A stretch of 64,000 bases of DNA from Cryptomeria japonica (Eukaryota; Streptophyta; Pinopsida; Cupressales; Cupressaceae): contig NW_026729203.1 of assembly GCF_030272615.1 (NCBI RefSeq), positions 1 to 64,000 on the forward strand, given 5' to 3'. Shown one piece after another: positions 37,701 through 49,909 of the stretch. The notes under the pieces were generated by a model, which saw nothing but the letters and a program-made list of their open reading frames with translations, searched no databases and was not told where the DNA came from. The translations under genes were made by a program, and so were the position numbers. Every line of letters begins with the position of its first letter. Position 1 is the stretch's first letter.

Positions 37701-40000
37701 CTCCGCTTGCTTCAAAAGCAGCAGCTATTGAATCCCTCTCCCAAAAGAGTGCTTGTTAAGGTTAGCCCTTACCTTCAGTTCCTTCAGGTAATGCCGTGGC
37801 GATGAAGCGAGGATTTTTCTTTTTTTATTGGCGGTGACCCAGAGCCGCTATCGAGAAACAATGGAACAGATGCCCTTTATCGTGCCTTCGGAGACTCAGT
37901 TCTGCATTCGAGTTTCCTTCTTTCATTGCCGGAAGGCCGTAGAAGGCAATCTCTTCTATATGGATTGAAAACTCCACCCATAAGAAACTATAGGCCTCCA
38001 TCGCACTACTCCTTTGTTTGGTAGCTCCTTTGCTTTGCATCATATTACGTCTATAAACTCGACTCCTTCTCACCTCTCCGGTTTGGATTGAATCCAGCCC
38101 CAGCTTATACAACATTCTCGATTGTCGCTAGCGGAACCTGCATCGTTTAATCCCTCTCCTTCCTACCGGATAGGTTGGGGTCGACCTTAGCGAGTGATGT
38201 TGATTGTTGTGGATCCGCTCTACGCTGCCTGCCTCTAATGTCAATCCCATCAACTCTTCCTTCCGGGTGGTCTTTGCCGGGAGAGGAACAACTAATAAAG
38301 TTCGAGTGCTCGATCAACGACCCAGCTTTCATTCAGGATCCAGCTGACACCTTCTTTCTTTCAGACCAGAGGGTTGCCCCCTTGGTGCCGGGAAAGGTCA
38401 CCGCCATTGGTCGAAACATGTGGTAGATAAGTTTTCGAATCAAACCATTTATTCATCCACCCCGTAGGGCGAACAGATTAATAGGGCGGGCATCTTCCTT
38501 TCTTCCCTATCGGTCCCTTTAGAATAGTAGGTAGGGATTTTTGATTCGAAAAGTCACTTTATCCTTAGCGGTCTCCCCGGATTTCTGCGATCAATGCCCA
38601 TAGAATTGTAGGGGGTAGGGGCCCCCGCTCCCCATAGAATAGTAGGGGGCGGAAGACAGCAGACAACTCTAATAAGCCATATGCCCCTGCAGGCAGCAGA
38701 GGGTGCATCGGGGTACATGGCCCCACAAGGTAGCCAACACTGGCTGGATCGAATCCCACCCCAACTCCACTTCCCGAACTCTAACGTTTAGTAGGGCCCT
38801 ACAATTCTATGGGCTCTATTGGTAGGGGTAGGGGTAGGGGCTATAGTGCCGGTGCTCATTATGCTTGTTCCAGCTATGTCGAATTCTATACGTAATATGA
38901 ATAGTTAGGGTAGGATGGGTAATAATAATAGAAGGCTAGCTCTCCCCCCTTTCTAATATGATCGATCCTGTTCTGTCCAACCAATAGAGAGAAAGGCCCC
39001 AACCTTCTATAGTTCGAGATTCTATACGTTTTCCTATTGCCATGCCCGCCCCGCATCAGTGAATTCCGAACCCAAACCCCTTACCTGCTCCTCGACTGAA
39101 AGGTTGCCCCGCCCCTCTATTATACCCCCAACGCAGGGTGGGTGGGAGATAGTAGGGGCCGCCCACCCACCCCGTGTGAAAGAGAGTCCCACCTGTATGA
39201 TCGTGCGAAAGAATAGGTGCGGCCCCGATCCCAGTCGTGTGGAGGCCCCCACCAATTCTAGTTGTGCTTGCTCGGTCGCGATCCCAGCTATCTACTATCG
39301 GGGGAACTGATGGAGAGAGAAGAGGTTTGGACATCGCGGCTCCTGCGTTCAGGGATATAAGAGAAGGCAGCCCATGGACGAGGAGGAAAGGTCCGGTTCA
39401 TAGGCAAGTGAGGCCCCTATATATTATATGGCGGCTCGTGGACAACTATCCAGGGTGGGCGGGAGCTATAGTTCGGGAGCTATAGTTCCATGGGTTGGGT
39501 GGGAGTTCTAGTTCGAGAAGCTGATGCTGATGAATGGTCGGGTTCAGTTGCACATGACCTTATCACCGGGATCGGGAGGCAAAGATGATCGAATTATCGG
39601 CGGATGGATGAGAGTATTAGACAGCTTCAGAGGGTGGGATGAGAACAAACAGAAGAGGAGATGAAATCACTCGACTGCTAAGGAGAGTGGATCGTCGAAC
39701 GAATCGAACATAAGCGGGATCGGGCGTGGAGTTGGATATGCCCACCTCAGCCAGTGGATCGAATTCCCGGGTTTCGATTCCGGCCATCCATATCTTTCGA
39801 ACTGATCGGTAAGGTATGGATAGGAAGAGGAGGTGCTTTATATGAGAGGCAGGAGGAGAAGGCATTTACTTGACTAGAGATAAAGGTAGGGGTTGAGTTG
39901 CATCTTGCCATGAATGCACCCCATTCGATCAATTGCTTTTAGGGGATTCGATCCGTCTACGGGTTGGGTGGGAACTATAGGACGCTTCGCGCCCACAATT
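37701..40000. other. Spacer; 37.7-38.5 kb repeat-poor
   Basis: No gene recognised. 37701-38500 lacks dispersed motifs and has minus-strand frames of 61-96 codons without family signatures. After 38500 the hairpin copies return (38520, 38635, 38790) along with GGGAGCTATAGTTC doubled at 39463-39488. Confidence 0.45.
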
Positions 40001-42440
40001 GAATCTACAATTCTAATGGGGGGGGGAATTAGAGTTCCCAGTTTTCGGAAGGTCAACTAAACTAGAGTTGTGGACCCGTGGCCTATTGGATCAGATAGGC
40101 CCAAACTATGCTATGAAAAGGGACCCGCTAGAATCCCCCCCACCCTGCCTAAGTTCTAGTTGCATCGACGAGCACATCTCTGAGAACCTTCCTTCCGACA
40201 ATAACCTTATCTTGGCTGTCGACAATAAGCTCGTTGGGCTAGAACTTCCTATCGAATGAAAGAACTCTCAACTCTTCCTTGCCCTTTCTCTCGGATGCTA
40301 TTTCTGCCGGGCCACCCCTATCAAGCCACCGGTTTCACTCCTGTAGCTCTGGGGCAATAACTTCCGTGTGTGGGGATGGGCGGGGGGCGTAGTTGGGCAG
40401 GTCTTGCCTCCCACCCTGACTCAAGGCCTACCCGTACACCCCCGGTTAGGTGTTACTAACTTATATATCCTCCCAACTGTCCTCCACCCCCGCAAACCCC
40501 ACCGGGGGGGGTGGGAGGATATAGAGATGGGCCTTGGATGGCCATGTTACGTATTGAATCGAGAATGTTTACCTTTCTCGATTCAATACGTCCTAGAAAA
40601 TGGTAGGGGGGGGTGGGAGGCCGGTTGTCGGTACTTCCTGAAGTAACGAGTTAACGGGTAGGCTCCATCCCCTACCTAAGGTGGAGGAAGGACCCCATAG
40701 AGAACGAGGGAGGGAGGGAAGGTAGCTCGAGTAACTAATCCAGCCTTCACCACCAGGCATTTCTTCTTTTATTTTATTAGCCGGCCTAGCGGACCGTGGG
40801 TGAGTAGGCAAGAAGTTTATATCCCTCGTTCATTGGGGACTCCCTCTCCAGCCCGGGGAGTGAACTTTCTACCTGAACGAACAGCGTATTTAGTCACTCA
40901 TCCAAATCTGTTTTATACTGTGCCCCTCCCTGATTTATTATCTAGCTCGAGCATGCTTTCATGGGAGTTCATTACCTGTATACCTTCCTCCCCTCATTAG
41001 TCGAGAAAGGATAGCCGAACTCCTTTCCTTAAGATTTTCTACTTAACTCCGGAGCCGAACAATCCAACGCCAGCCGGGTATGGAATTCAACTACATTTCA
41101 TTGGATGGCCAGCTAATACATCCTCGGTAGGGGGTAGGACGCCTTCACTGAACACCCCCTGCTATAACTGTTCACTCATCAGGTGTTCCCCGGTGGATTA
41201 GCAGCAACGTCGAATTCCCAACTAGAGGGCTCTATTGCCTCCCACCCACCCCATGGGACGCCGAGAAAGGCATCTACCGAGAAAGCCCATTCTACCGGTC
41301 CAGCTGATGGTAGCCCAGCTATTATTTCCCCCATCTCCATCTCCCCCGGGCCCTCTTTATACTCTAGGGCACTCGACCACCTCTCTGTAGATCTGAGGAG
41401 GGCGAGGTCCCAGATATAGATAGGGGGGGGCCGCACTCGATTGATGAATTGAGGGACTCGATTACCTCAAGAAACAATGGGCGACGGATGCCCATAGATA
41501 TAGGTCCCCTAACCGGACTTCAATGCCATGCCTACTGTATTGGTAGTATAGTAGGGCGTGGGGGCACCGCAGCCCCTATCTCCGGCCGCCTAAAGAAACA
41601 ATAGGCAATCCGAAGCTCATCCTCGTGATTCAATAGGTTTATACCATATACTCTCGGCACTCACCACTCATTCGTCAACACCGGCACTCACTCCGCAGCA
41701 GACTTTTGTAACCCTCTAAGGCGCTCACTCAACAAACAGCACACGTTCGGCACTCACTTGGCCGAGTAGGGAGAGGGGTATGGTAAATGACCGAAAGATA
41801 TATAATGAGGGAAGCTCGGAACACGGAGTGCCATATCTGAGTATGCCGGCCCTATCCATCCCATCTGGGTCGGGCCTATAGAATCAATAGGGGAAAGTCC
41901 AGCCCTATCTATTATATCTCGCTGCTCTGCCCTACTATCTAGCCGGGGGCCCTACGAGCCCATGCCTACGCCCGCGTGCGCGCATTTAATGATCACAGAA
42001 ACTCCCATGCATGCCGATCTCTACTCGGGTGTGAAAGACTCTATTCGTGCTCCCTTGGCGACATGGGACTTTCAAATCCTACCGCATGCGACCAGTTCGA
42101 CTCTTTCAAGAGCACTCGACCAATGAACAACAACGATAACATTGATCGCACTCGCTTATTAGAAAAAGTACCCCGGAAGGCCGATGCATTATATCAATTG
42201 TAGAGGGATAAAATTGGTGCATTATACAATGATTGCCTTAGAGATTGGGATGGAACCCTTGGGGAATGGTTTGACGCTTCGCCAGCCGCCTTGTAACAAC
42301 TCTTATCAATGGGGCATCTCATCTCCGAACGCCATCCATGTTAGCCAGTTGAGTCCATTCCTTTTCACAGCTTGAGCTCGGTCATATCCTAACCCGCTTT
42401 TGACAGCTTAAGAATGAGGAGGGGGGGTGGTAGAGTGTTC
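40001..42440. other. Spacer with an inverted 17-bp pair
   Basis: No gene seen. GGCACTCAC/GCACTCGACC motifs cluster at 41370-41760. The GCCTAAAGAAACAATAGGC hairpin is at 41588-41606. From 41800 onward dispersed repeats thin out. Frames at 41976-42375 are unassigned. Confidence 0.45.
40549..40591. repeat. Perfect 17-bp inverted repeat built on the 18-bp motif
   Basis: ACGTATTGAATCGAGAA (40549-40565) and its exact complement (40575-40591) are separated by nine bases. The left arm is part of CATGTTACGTATTGAATC. Confidence 0.95.
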
Positions 42441-45400
42441 ATTCCATGGCATAAAGAGAAAGGGCATAAGGAGAAAGGTCAGTGTCTGTCGTATCCGGTC
42501 TCGCCGCCGGAAGAAATAGGAATAAAATGCAGTAGGACAATACAGGGCATGTCGAATGAGCTAAATTGAAGAGGATTATTATCTTCCGCTAGCTATGATG
42601 GTGGGAAGATCGGATCGGAGCTTAGAACTTCGAGGAGGGATGGACTTTTTGTTTGTTGGGCCTACGCCTACTTCGCTCGGGCCAACGTCTAAATAACTCT
42701 TCATTCCATCCGACACAGGTAATGGTACCATATCTACGTTCACACTCTTTTTTGACTCCCATCCGATAGTGATTAGTGCTTAATTCAAATAATACCATAC
42801 GGAACCAACCAATTGCGTGCGCCTGCTACGGTCTTTCTTTGAACCAATAATGCCGCCAGCACCCGCTTCGCCTTTAGTTCTTTCGATCTAGAACTAACTC
42901 TTCTCTTTTGCTCCGCATCGACTATCTTTGGTTTCCTCTGCTTGCCCGGGTAGTGGGAGGGAGCTTTCGGCAGGCGGGGCTGAAGTAGTTACGATGAGCG
43001 CAGGCGTTTGATCCGTAGTGGGAGCCAGATTCATAAGTTTACACAAAGATTTATACCCCTGAAATGCTATACCCCTTTTTCTATTTCTTTCTGCAGCAAG
43101 CTTCCCTGAAAGCTAAAATGAGGGTTTCTTCTTTTCGTTCTGTTTGGCCTGCTTCTTCTGTAGCTTTCATCTTAGCTAGTGCACCGAAAGGCCGAGTCAA
43201 CCAGGTCGAGCCCCTCTAGCTATTCAACACGAATTCGAAATTGGTATATAAATGGCCTGCCTTCCCATGAACAACTACTCAATATGAAACAGCTAGGCCG
43301 TAATGACTTAACACTCCCTCGATCAGGGCAGCATATCAGAGAATGTTTTTCCAGGTGTTCCATTCACGGGCTGCCTAATTCAATTGTTCCTATTCTTCAG
43401 AAATAGGTGGCTTCTTCTTGTTTGACTATTTTATTGAAACGACTATTTTATTCCGGCTAACCGCAGGGAATAGCATAGATCAAGACTCGGCTACTCCCTT
43501 CTATCTCGCGGCATAGTCAACCCGTCCTGAGTAAGGCAGGGCCCACCATAATATATATAATAACGCCTCCGACTAACAAGGACTGACTAAGAAGCAACAA
43601 AAAGGAGATTGATTGGAAACGTCGGAGTATCTATATATATAGAATATATCTGATTTATATACCTAATATACATGATTGAAACTTTCAAAGTGTTCCGCGA
43701 TATTCATTGAAGCAGTCTCATTCTTTCTGCAGTTTCATTGTTGGTCCCGAATGAAGTATTAGACAGTTGCAGCCTTTTTCCCATTTCCTCCGATACGGTT
43801 TATTTCCGCATTCCGCGGTGCCGGTTCATACATGTGCTACGAGCTAATGATAGCAGCTTTTTAGGTTGGTCACGTACGGTTCCAGAAGTGACCATTTCCA
43901 CCCATTCTCACATTCATCGATTTCATCAGAAGTTACCATTGCCGCATTCAGGAATAAGGTGGTATATAGCGCTACTTGTCCGTATCATAGGTTTCAGATC
44001 TGACATTTATCGGGTGGTCTAAATGACGTAAGATATGACATTCTTCTATCTGTCTCGGGTGAGTATTATTACGTATGTAAGAAAAGGAGCATACCACCTT
44101 CCGGCCAAGTAGCTCCCATACGCATACTTTCCACCCTTCCTACAGATAAGCAAGTAGGTAGCTTACTTCTTCAGGCTGGTGAGTCTAATATGATCCTACG
44201 GTGGACTGAATGGTGGACTAATATGGTGCTACGGTGGAGTCTAATACGGCATATCTGAATGCAGGTTTTTGAATGAATGAACGGTGAGCGCGAACCGGTC
44301 GAGCGCGGTCCTCTTAAGACGTTAGGTCATTTATGCACTCAATCGAAAACCCGATATATATATATATAGAATGTAAATGGGTCGAGTGCATAACTACATT
44401 CCCTCAACCAAGATATCTCAAGAGTGCATTTAAGCTGGTCGAGGGCTCTTAAGATAGGGCTTTATTAAGGCCATTTATGCACTCGGCCTATTGATAGGTC
44501 GAGGGAGAGTAACGGAGTGCCCCCATTTCCATAAAACACTTCCCTTCAAAAGAGTAATGGGAACTTCTATTGAGTTTGGTTAACTACATATCTCTGGATA
44601 TAGATCAACCGGTTCGTTTGCCCATTTTGCCAGTTCATTCAATGATTGGTTAAGTAATTCAACGGCTCCCTATCTCTATCCATTCGTTCATTGAGAAGCG
44701 GCGCATAGCGGGGAAAAAAGAAACACCTTAAACATTCCGACCTCGCATATGTGAATGAATTCGTACTGCGGCGTATACATAAAAAGGCAAGCTGGAGACC
44801 TGGCGTAGGTTCCTTCCATCGCGCCGCCACCCTTATTGCTGTTTTCGTTATCCGTCTAGAAAGCAGCATGGATGTTGATGGCCGAATCCGCCCACTGGGC
44901 CCTGTTCGTTCGCTTGCATGAACAACGAATTTGTTTCGTTTGGATCTCCCTCGATTTCGGATTGAGCCTGTAGTTTCGGGGTCTCGGATACGGGGGAAAA
45001 CTCTCCAGTTCCAACTGAATTGATTCATTGGGAAACATAGGCAGCAGTGGGAGTTGCTAGAACCTATCCTTTTGAGTATTTAACATGTCTATTGTGGAAT
45101 GCGGCAGCTCTCTGGGTCTACACATGTTGGATGTGCGGCTCTCCGGTCGAAACTTATGTTGCGGGTGCGAAAGCATGGGGAGGAAACAGGTGATGCCCTA
45201 GTCACATGAGTGTTCGTTCTTTATTGACCAAAAAAGATGGATGGGTATGATCCTCAATTAGTGATGAGCAATGAATCGGGTCTAAAGTGAAGTGATTGGC
45301 AGCGCCACACAATTCACTTGAGTGAGGCAGGAACGAATAGGGACTTTTGTGTGTATGAATCGCATTGGTGGGCTTGGAGAGACTCTCTCGATCTGGGGTG

Positions 45401-47175
45401 GGCCATGGTAGACATTCATACATAGTAGGCCTCTTTGTTGAGTCGGATAGAACTGGCTTACGGGAGCTGGTTAGTTCACTCTGTAGAGCCCTATCTATAG
45501 CAGCTATAGGTAGTAACGCGGGGCCCTTTCTCGCACTTCAATACTTATTCTAAATGAAAAACACAAATCCTAATCGCTTCAGCTAGCACGCATCGTACGT
45601 TCGAACAGAGCAAGAGAGTGTTGGCTGCCTGCCCCCTAGTCACACCCCCACACATCCAATCGGCGTCCACCTCGATTGAACCGAACTTTGTTCCAACTTG
45701 AATAGAGAGAGGCACTGGTTCTGTTGTCGAGGTCGGAGAGGCAGATCTTCCCAGTCGAGGCTGCCACTTATCCGGCTCTCGGATCGATCTAGTAAACTGG
45801 AGGATCGGGCGCTTTTAATAAACCTCGGGTCATAGAAAAACTGGAGGTTCCGTTCAATCGAGCATGAGGCATGAAGTGAAGCGATTAACCTTGGCGGATG
45901 CAGTATGATTGATCAGGTCGTTTAGCTTCCTCTGGCGTTCTAGGCTGGCTCTAGGCTTCTCGTACAATGGGCTATGGATGGAAGGAGAACGATTCAGCAA
46001 AACGAGACATAGGTGAGTTCGCCGCACAGGTGAAAGGTGTCTCCTAGTTGTCCGTTTGGCGGCGGAGCTGTGGATTGTAGCCTTATCATTCCCCCGGTTC
46101 GGTAGACGAGATGGGAACGAGTTGAGATAGACCACTTGGACATCGGGCTTTAGGTCGAGATCGCATAATCCTTTTGTTCCGGTGGATCTTTAGCTTTCCG
46201 TACGACTACAATGATTAACGTTCTGTTCGCTTCCCCCGAGATGTTTCCGGTCGATGCTTTCCTCCAATAGGAATGGGAAAGGCAAGGGGATGAGGTGACT
46301 TGACTTCTCTCTCTTTCCGGAGGTATGTGAATGGGAAAGTTTGCTTGCTTTCTCTCCTTGCTCTCCTATGGCCGGAGGTGTGTGAATGCAATTCACTGAT
46401 GCTGGAAAACACAGACAGGATTCTTTGGTGGCCGAGGGCTTTGTCACTTTAGCTGGTGGTAGTAAGCCGATAGGATACTTTCTCGGGAGGGCGCAATCAA
46501 GGACACGGATCACTCAAGCCGATAGATTATTCTTTGGCAAGCAGGAATGCACATTCCACTTTTCTGTAGGTTCTCCCCCGACTCGGAGTTCAGGCCGACT
46601 TGGAACTTATCCGTTCTTCGTTCAGATCGAAGGGGAATAAAGGGGTTCCGACAGGGCGGGATTACAGATTGTTCAGGTTGGAGAAGAATCGCTAATGACC
46701 ACCGGCTCAATCAAATCAGTCGCTTTAGGATTTCAGACCTTATGAATAACCTTGTTAAATGATCCACCTTCAAATATTATCCCGCCGCCGTTAGCTAGTT
46801 ATGACCGGGCGGACATGGACATAAATTAGCAATCCGCATTTCTCATGGATTGACGGATCAATGGTCTTGGGGGGGATAGGAGGGATTAAAACCCAATAGA
46901 TCAAAAGGCTTCGTCTTCCCTGTTCCATGAGGGCATCCGTCCGTGGAATTCTAGTCTTCCCATTCCGCTGGAGCTTTCCGCGGGACCAATCTTCAATTCT
47001 CTGCATTCTGCTGGAGTCTCTAAGCTTATTCTCTCCCCGTTCCATTACTCGTTTAGGTCAACTACTAGCCTAAACACGCCCTTCAAATAGTAGGGGGGTC
47101 AACAAGAGGTGTTCGTATTCGGCGGGGCAGATATAACAGTCGAGGGCGGGTGCTCGACTAGAAATGAATCCGAAT
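42441..47175. other. Long repeat-poor, slightly AT-richer spacer
   Basis: No recognisable gene, tRNA or intron. Almost none of the dispersed GC-rich motifs occur until CCCTTCAAATAGTAGGG at about 47080. Small features: (TA)n at 44354-44368, GTCTAATA(T)GG..CTACGGTGGA repeats at 44180-44245, and TTTATGCACTC motifs at about 44330 and 44475. The 129-codon minus-strand frame (44639-45028) and the 107-codon frame (46190-46513) show no known domain. Confidence 0.45.
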
Positions 47176-47494
47176 TTTAGCATGACAAACCCCTTCCAGT
47201 ACATGTGATGTCCTTCTCAGGAGCTAGGGTAAGTACATCCGAGGTTCACCAATTAGTAGGTATGAGAGGATTAATGTCAGATCCTCAAGGACAAATCATT
47301 GATCTACCCGAATTGACGCATTCGAAGGGCGGAATCTATTATTTCCTGTTATGGGGCTCGTCAAGGAGTTGGTGGATACTGCTGTACGAACAGCAGATGC
47401 TGGATACCTAACACGTAGACTCGTTGAAGTGGTTCAACACATCGTAGTACGTAGAACAGATTGTGGCACTATCAAAGGTCTTTTCGTAAGTCCC
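47176..47494 (+). pseudogene. rpoC2: Plastid rpoC2 fragment (mitochondrial plastid DNA)
   Basis: Three short frames together match the N-terminal part of the plastid-encoded RNA polymerase beta-double-prime subunit. They read FSMTNPFQ, then [20 protein letters not shown] with [15 protein letters not shown], then [20 protein letters not shown] with [14 protein letters not shown] and VSP. Between DLP and the YIISCYGAR region about 18 bases are lost, and an extra G near 47373 shifts the frame so that GVVDT reads as LVDT. Another shift lies just before MMSFSG. The product would be non-functional. No other plastid gene adjoins it, so this is a small, decayed transfer. Homology ends at VSP and the sequence changes to unrelated DNA. 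Confidence 0.93.
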
Positions 47495-48190
47495 ATTCGA
47501 GGTCGAGAGAGGGACAGAATATTATCCTTGTGGTTTAGAGAATGTGGTAATGTATGCTTGTCCTTGGCGTATTATTGGGAGGCGTGCGAAGGTATGTTGG
47601 GATGTTGACTTGGTTAATATGTTATATCATGGTTGTCATGAGTACTTGGCTCACGTTTGAGGGTATTGTTGCATGAACACTTGTATGAAGAGGGAACCGG
47701 TCGGGGAAGGGTTATTTCCTTGGCCAAGGTTTGAAGAGAACTATAGGTTGAGGGTGATGTGGCTATATGCATACTTGACTTGTTTGGATCGATGTCTTAG
47801 GCAAGGCTTGCAGAACCACCATAGAAGTGCTAATAATCAGGGGGAAAAAGGACAAGAGAACAACTAAGGGAGAGATGCAAGACTCATTTGGACCTGGCTC
47901 CTCGAGATGTTGAAGGGAAAAAGGTAATATCTTCGGTGGAAGGTTCCCGGCCAGATAGCCGGGTAAAACTCTTAAGGTATAGAGTGAAAACGATGCGAGG
48001 GGATTCCTCGCTTTCTTCCTCGACATGGATATGAGAATTACCGGGGGCTGAGAGGCACATATGGTAGGCTCTATATTGGTTAAGGGCTTGAGGGAAATCA
48101 TGTTCAACACTGAGAATGCATGTTGAATGACAAGCTTGATAAGGAGGCTCATGAGTAGACATCTAGTCTGACATGCTAATGGTGCTGACC
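47495..48190. other. Nuclear-looking anonymous DNA next to the rpoC2 fragment
   Basis: The base composition shifts toward A/G-rich plus-strand text with no dispersed mitochondrial repeats, and a 163-codon frame is open on the minus strand (47763-48254). No domain is recognised. It could be part of a retrotransposon LTR or leader captured with or after the rpoC2 piece. The repeat-type sequence resumes at 48210 (CCCTACAATTATATGGGC). Confidence 0.35.
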
Positions 48191-48590
48191 TGGACAACCT
48201 CTTCGAGCTCGCCCTACAATTATATGGGCAAACACCAGATTCTATATGTAACATGAATAATCTAATAGGGGCCGGTTATCCCTCCCCCCCACCAACCCCC
48301 TACTATTTTCAGGGCCTCCCACCCCCCCGAGAACAGGTAAGGGGGTGGGACTAGCCGTTGCCGGCCTATAGTTTCTTTAGGCAGATTCTATACGCCCCTT
48401 ATAATAGTAGGGGCCATAGAATAGTAGGGGCCACCCTGCTTCCCGGAACTAGAATTCCCTACCCGGGTTGGCCCCCCCCACCCCAAACCCACCCCCCCCA
48501 CTCACTACCCTGGCGAATAGTAGGGGCCCATGTGACGTATAGAATCGAGCCCTATTATTCTATTCTCGGAGGCCCTACTACTATTCTGAA
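48191..48590. other. Repeat-rich spacer
   Basis: Clustered copies: CCCTACAATTATATGGGC (48211), the 18-bp variant GATTCTATATGTAACATG (48238), GCCTATAGTTTCTTTAGGC (48364-48382), two TAGAATAGTAGGGGCC hairpins (48400-48432) and CATGTGACGTATAGAATC at about 48530. Confidence 0.6.
48364..48382 (-). repeat. GCC-TAAAGAAACTATA-GGC hairpin repeat
   Basis: A second short hairpin family with GCC/GGC ends and a conserved AAAGAAACTA loop. Other copies: 34447-34464, 37219-37237, 41588-41606, 61030-61048 and 61150-61167, with a variant at about 37979. Confidence 0.85.
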
Positions 48591-49065
48591 CCCCGATGAT
48601 GAAGGTCTTGATCTGGGTATGTGGCTGGGTCTAGGTATGCGCCTAGGGATGCTACTAGTAGGGATGCTGCTAGGTATAGATCTGGATCACTTCGGTCGTA
48701 TGGATCTGTATCGACTAATCATATTACCTCTGCTTTCTCTGCAATAATAAGCTCTCGATCTTTATCCGTGCCTGGGGACTATGCTACTGGCTATCGAACT
48801 GCTTCAATTGCTGCTGGGTCCCGATCAACTATAGTAGCACCTGGATATGCACCTGGAATGGGCTATGGCTCTCCAATGGGCACTGTATTGAAATCTGCTG
48901 TATCTGCTTCTGGGTCTCGATCTCGAACAGACTCTGCCTTTCCTTATGCCGCTACTGCTTCTGGAATTGTATATGAAATGGGCTGCATGCCTCTCGAACA
49001 GCAGGGGGTGCTATCGACTGTACGCCTCGACCGGTCTCGGGCCAGTGAATAAAGGGTAGTCTTGG
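48591..49065. repeat. Degenerate low-complexity array (GGTATGCGCCTAGGGATGCTA units)
   Basis: Units such as GGGATGCTACTAG, GGTCTAGG, GATCTGGATC, CTGCTTCTGG and TATGG recur irregularly, as in the other arrays. An Ala/Arg/Ser-rich 143-codon frame (48621-49052) is open but has no family match. Confidence 0.55.
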
Positions 49066-49199
49066 GCTATGCCCCTCTCGGGCCAGTAAGGAGTTCTAAT
49101 TCCTTTCTCTAGTTTCCTCTCCTTCACTCACCGGGAATTATCTTATTACTGGAGTTTGCCGGGGCGGGCTCTTATCTTCTACCGGTGCGGTCAGATTAG

Positions 49200-49530
49200 G
49201 ATCCTAAATCGAGACTACTAAGGCTAGGACCGTCAACATCAAGATAGGGCCGCCTTTTCCTGTAGATCCGGAGGAAGCAGCAATCGAACAGCCCTCTACT
49301 TATGTCTAAAGGGGCATTGATTGAAGCACAGATTTTATGAGAAGCTGGCAAGGAGAGTGATCTGAAGGTCCAGCTGTTAAGCTTGAGTTCTAGCTTAGAC
49401 AACAGAGCTTCCCAATCAATTTGCTTTTTGCATTGTCCACCAGAGAGAGGGGCGCCCAGGTATTTCGAGGGTATAGATCCTCTTTGGAAGCCCAAAATGC
49501 GAGAAATGTCTTAATAAAGGCACTAGGGGT
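49200..49530 (-). pseudogene. LINE (non-LTR) reverse transcriptase fragment
   Basis: The minus strand encodes ILGFQRGSIPSKYLGAPLSG followed by WEALLSKLELKLNSWTFRSL. This matches the segment just after the reverse transcriptase core of plant L1-type LINEs, with its GF..G.LP.KYLG.PL and KL..W..R.LSL signatures. After SLSLP the homology continues in another frame as LLIKSVLQSMPL, another LINE hallmark, so a frameshift has occurred. Upstream the frame is closed by a TAA. No endonuclease or RNase H region is present. It is an old fragment, presumably nuclear in origin. Confidence 0.75.
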
Positions 49531-49862
49531 AACTCTAACAGCACAGACTATGGGTAGGCCTTTACAACACACCGGGCCGCTTCGATCACAATGGGGACAC
49601 CTACTAGCAGTAGGGCGTCTCCTCTTAGGCTATGGGGACAGGCATTAGGACGGTCTCCATCACCTCTTATACTGTAATGGCGGGCGGGTGGATTCGATCT
49701 CGACTGGGGCGTATACTACCGGGCAGATAACAGCTGTCTCTTGGTCTTAGGGCCGGGGATATAAGCCTGAGAAGAAAGTGCGTGTTAAAAGGCCAAGTGA
49801 ATGAAAATGAAGCGTTTCAAAATGCATCTGACTGAAGAGGTGGGGTGTTGGCAAATTGAATA

Positions 49863-49909
49863 GATTCTATACGTCACATGCCTACCCCTACCATGTGACG
49901 TATAGAATC
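49863..49909. repeat. Perfect 18-bp inverted repeat
   Basis: GATTCTATACGTCACATG (49863-49880) and CATGTGACGTATAGAATC (49892-49909) are exact complements separated by 11 bases (CCTACCCCTAC). Two complete copies of the dispersed motif thus form a long hairpin. Confidence 0.96.

Noticed and set aside
43870-43886. CACGTACGGTTCC resembling the 3-prime half of a group II intron domain V
   Set aside because: No complementary 5-prime half or AGC triad pairs with it upstream, and no exon-like sequence flanks it.
44639-45028. 129-codon minus-strand ORF
   Set aside because: No recognisable domain, membrane segment or conserved motif; such lengths are expected by chance in GC-balanced spacer.
47763-48254. 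163-codon minus-strand ORF
   Set aside because: Longest unassigned frame outside the atp1 chimeras, but no family signature. It runs across the boundary into a mitochondrial hairpin repeat, so it is probably fortuitous.
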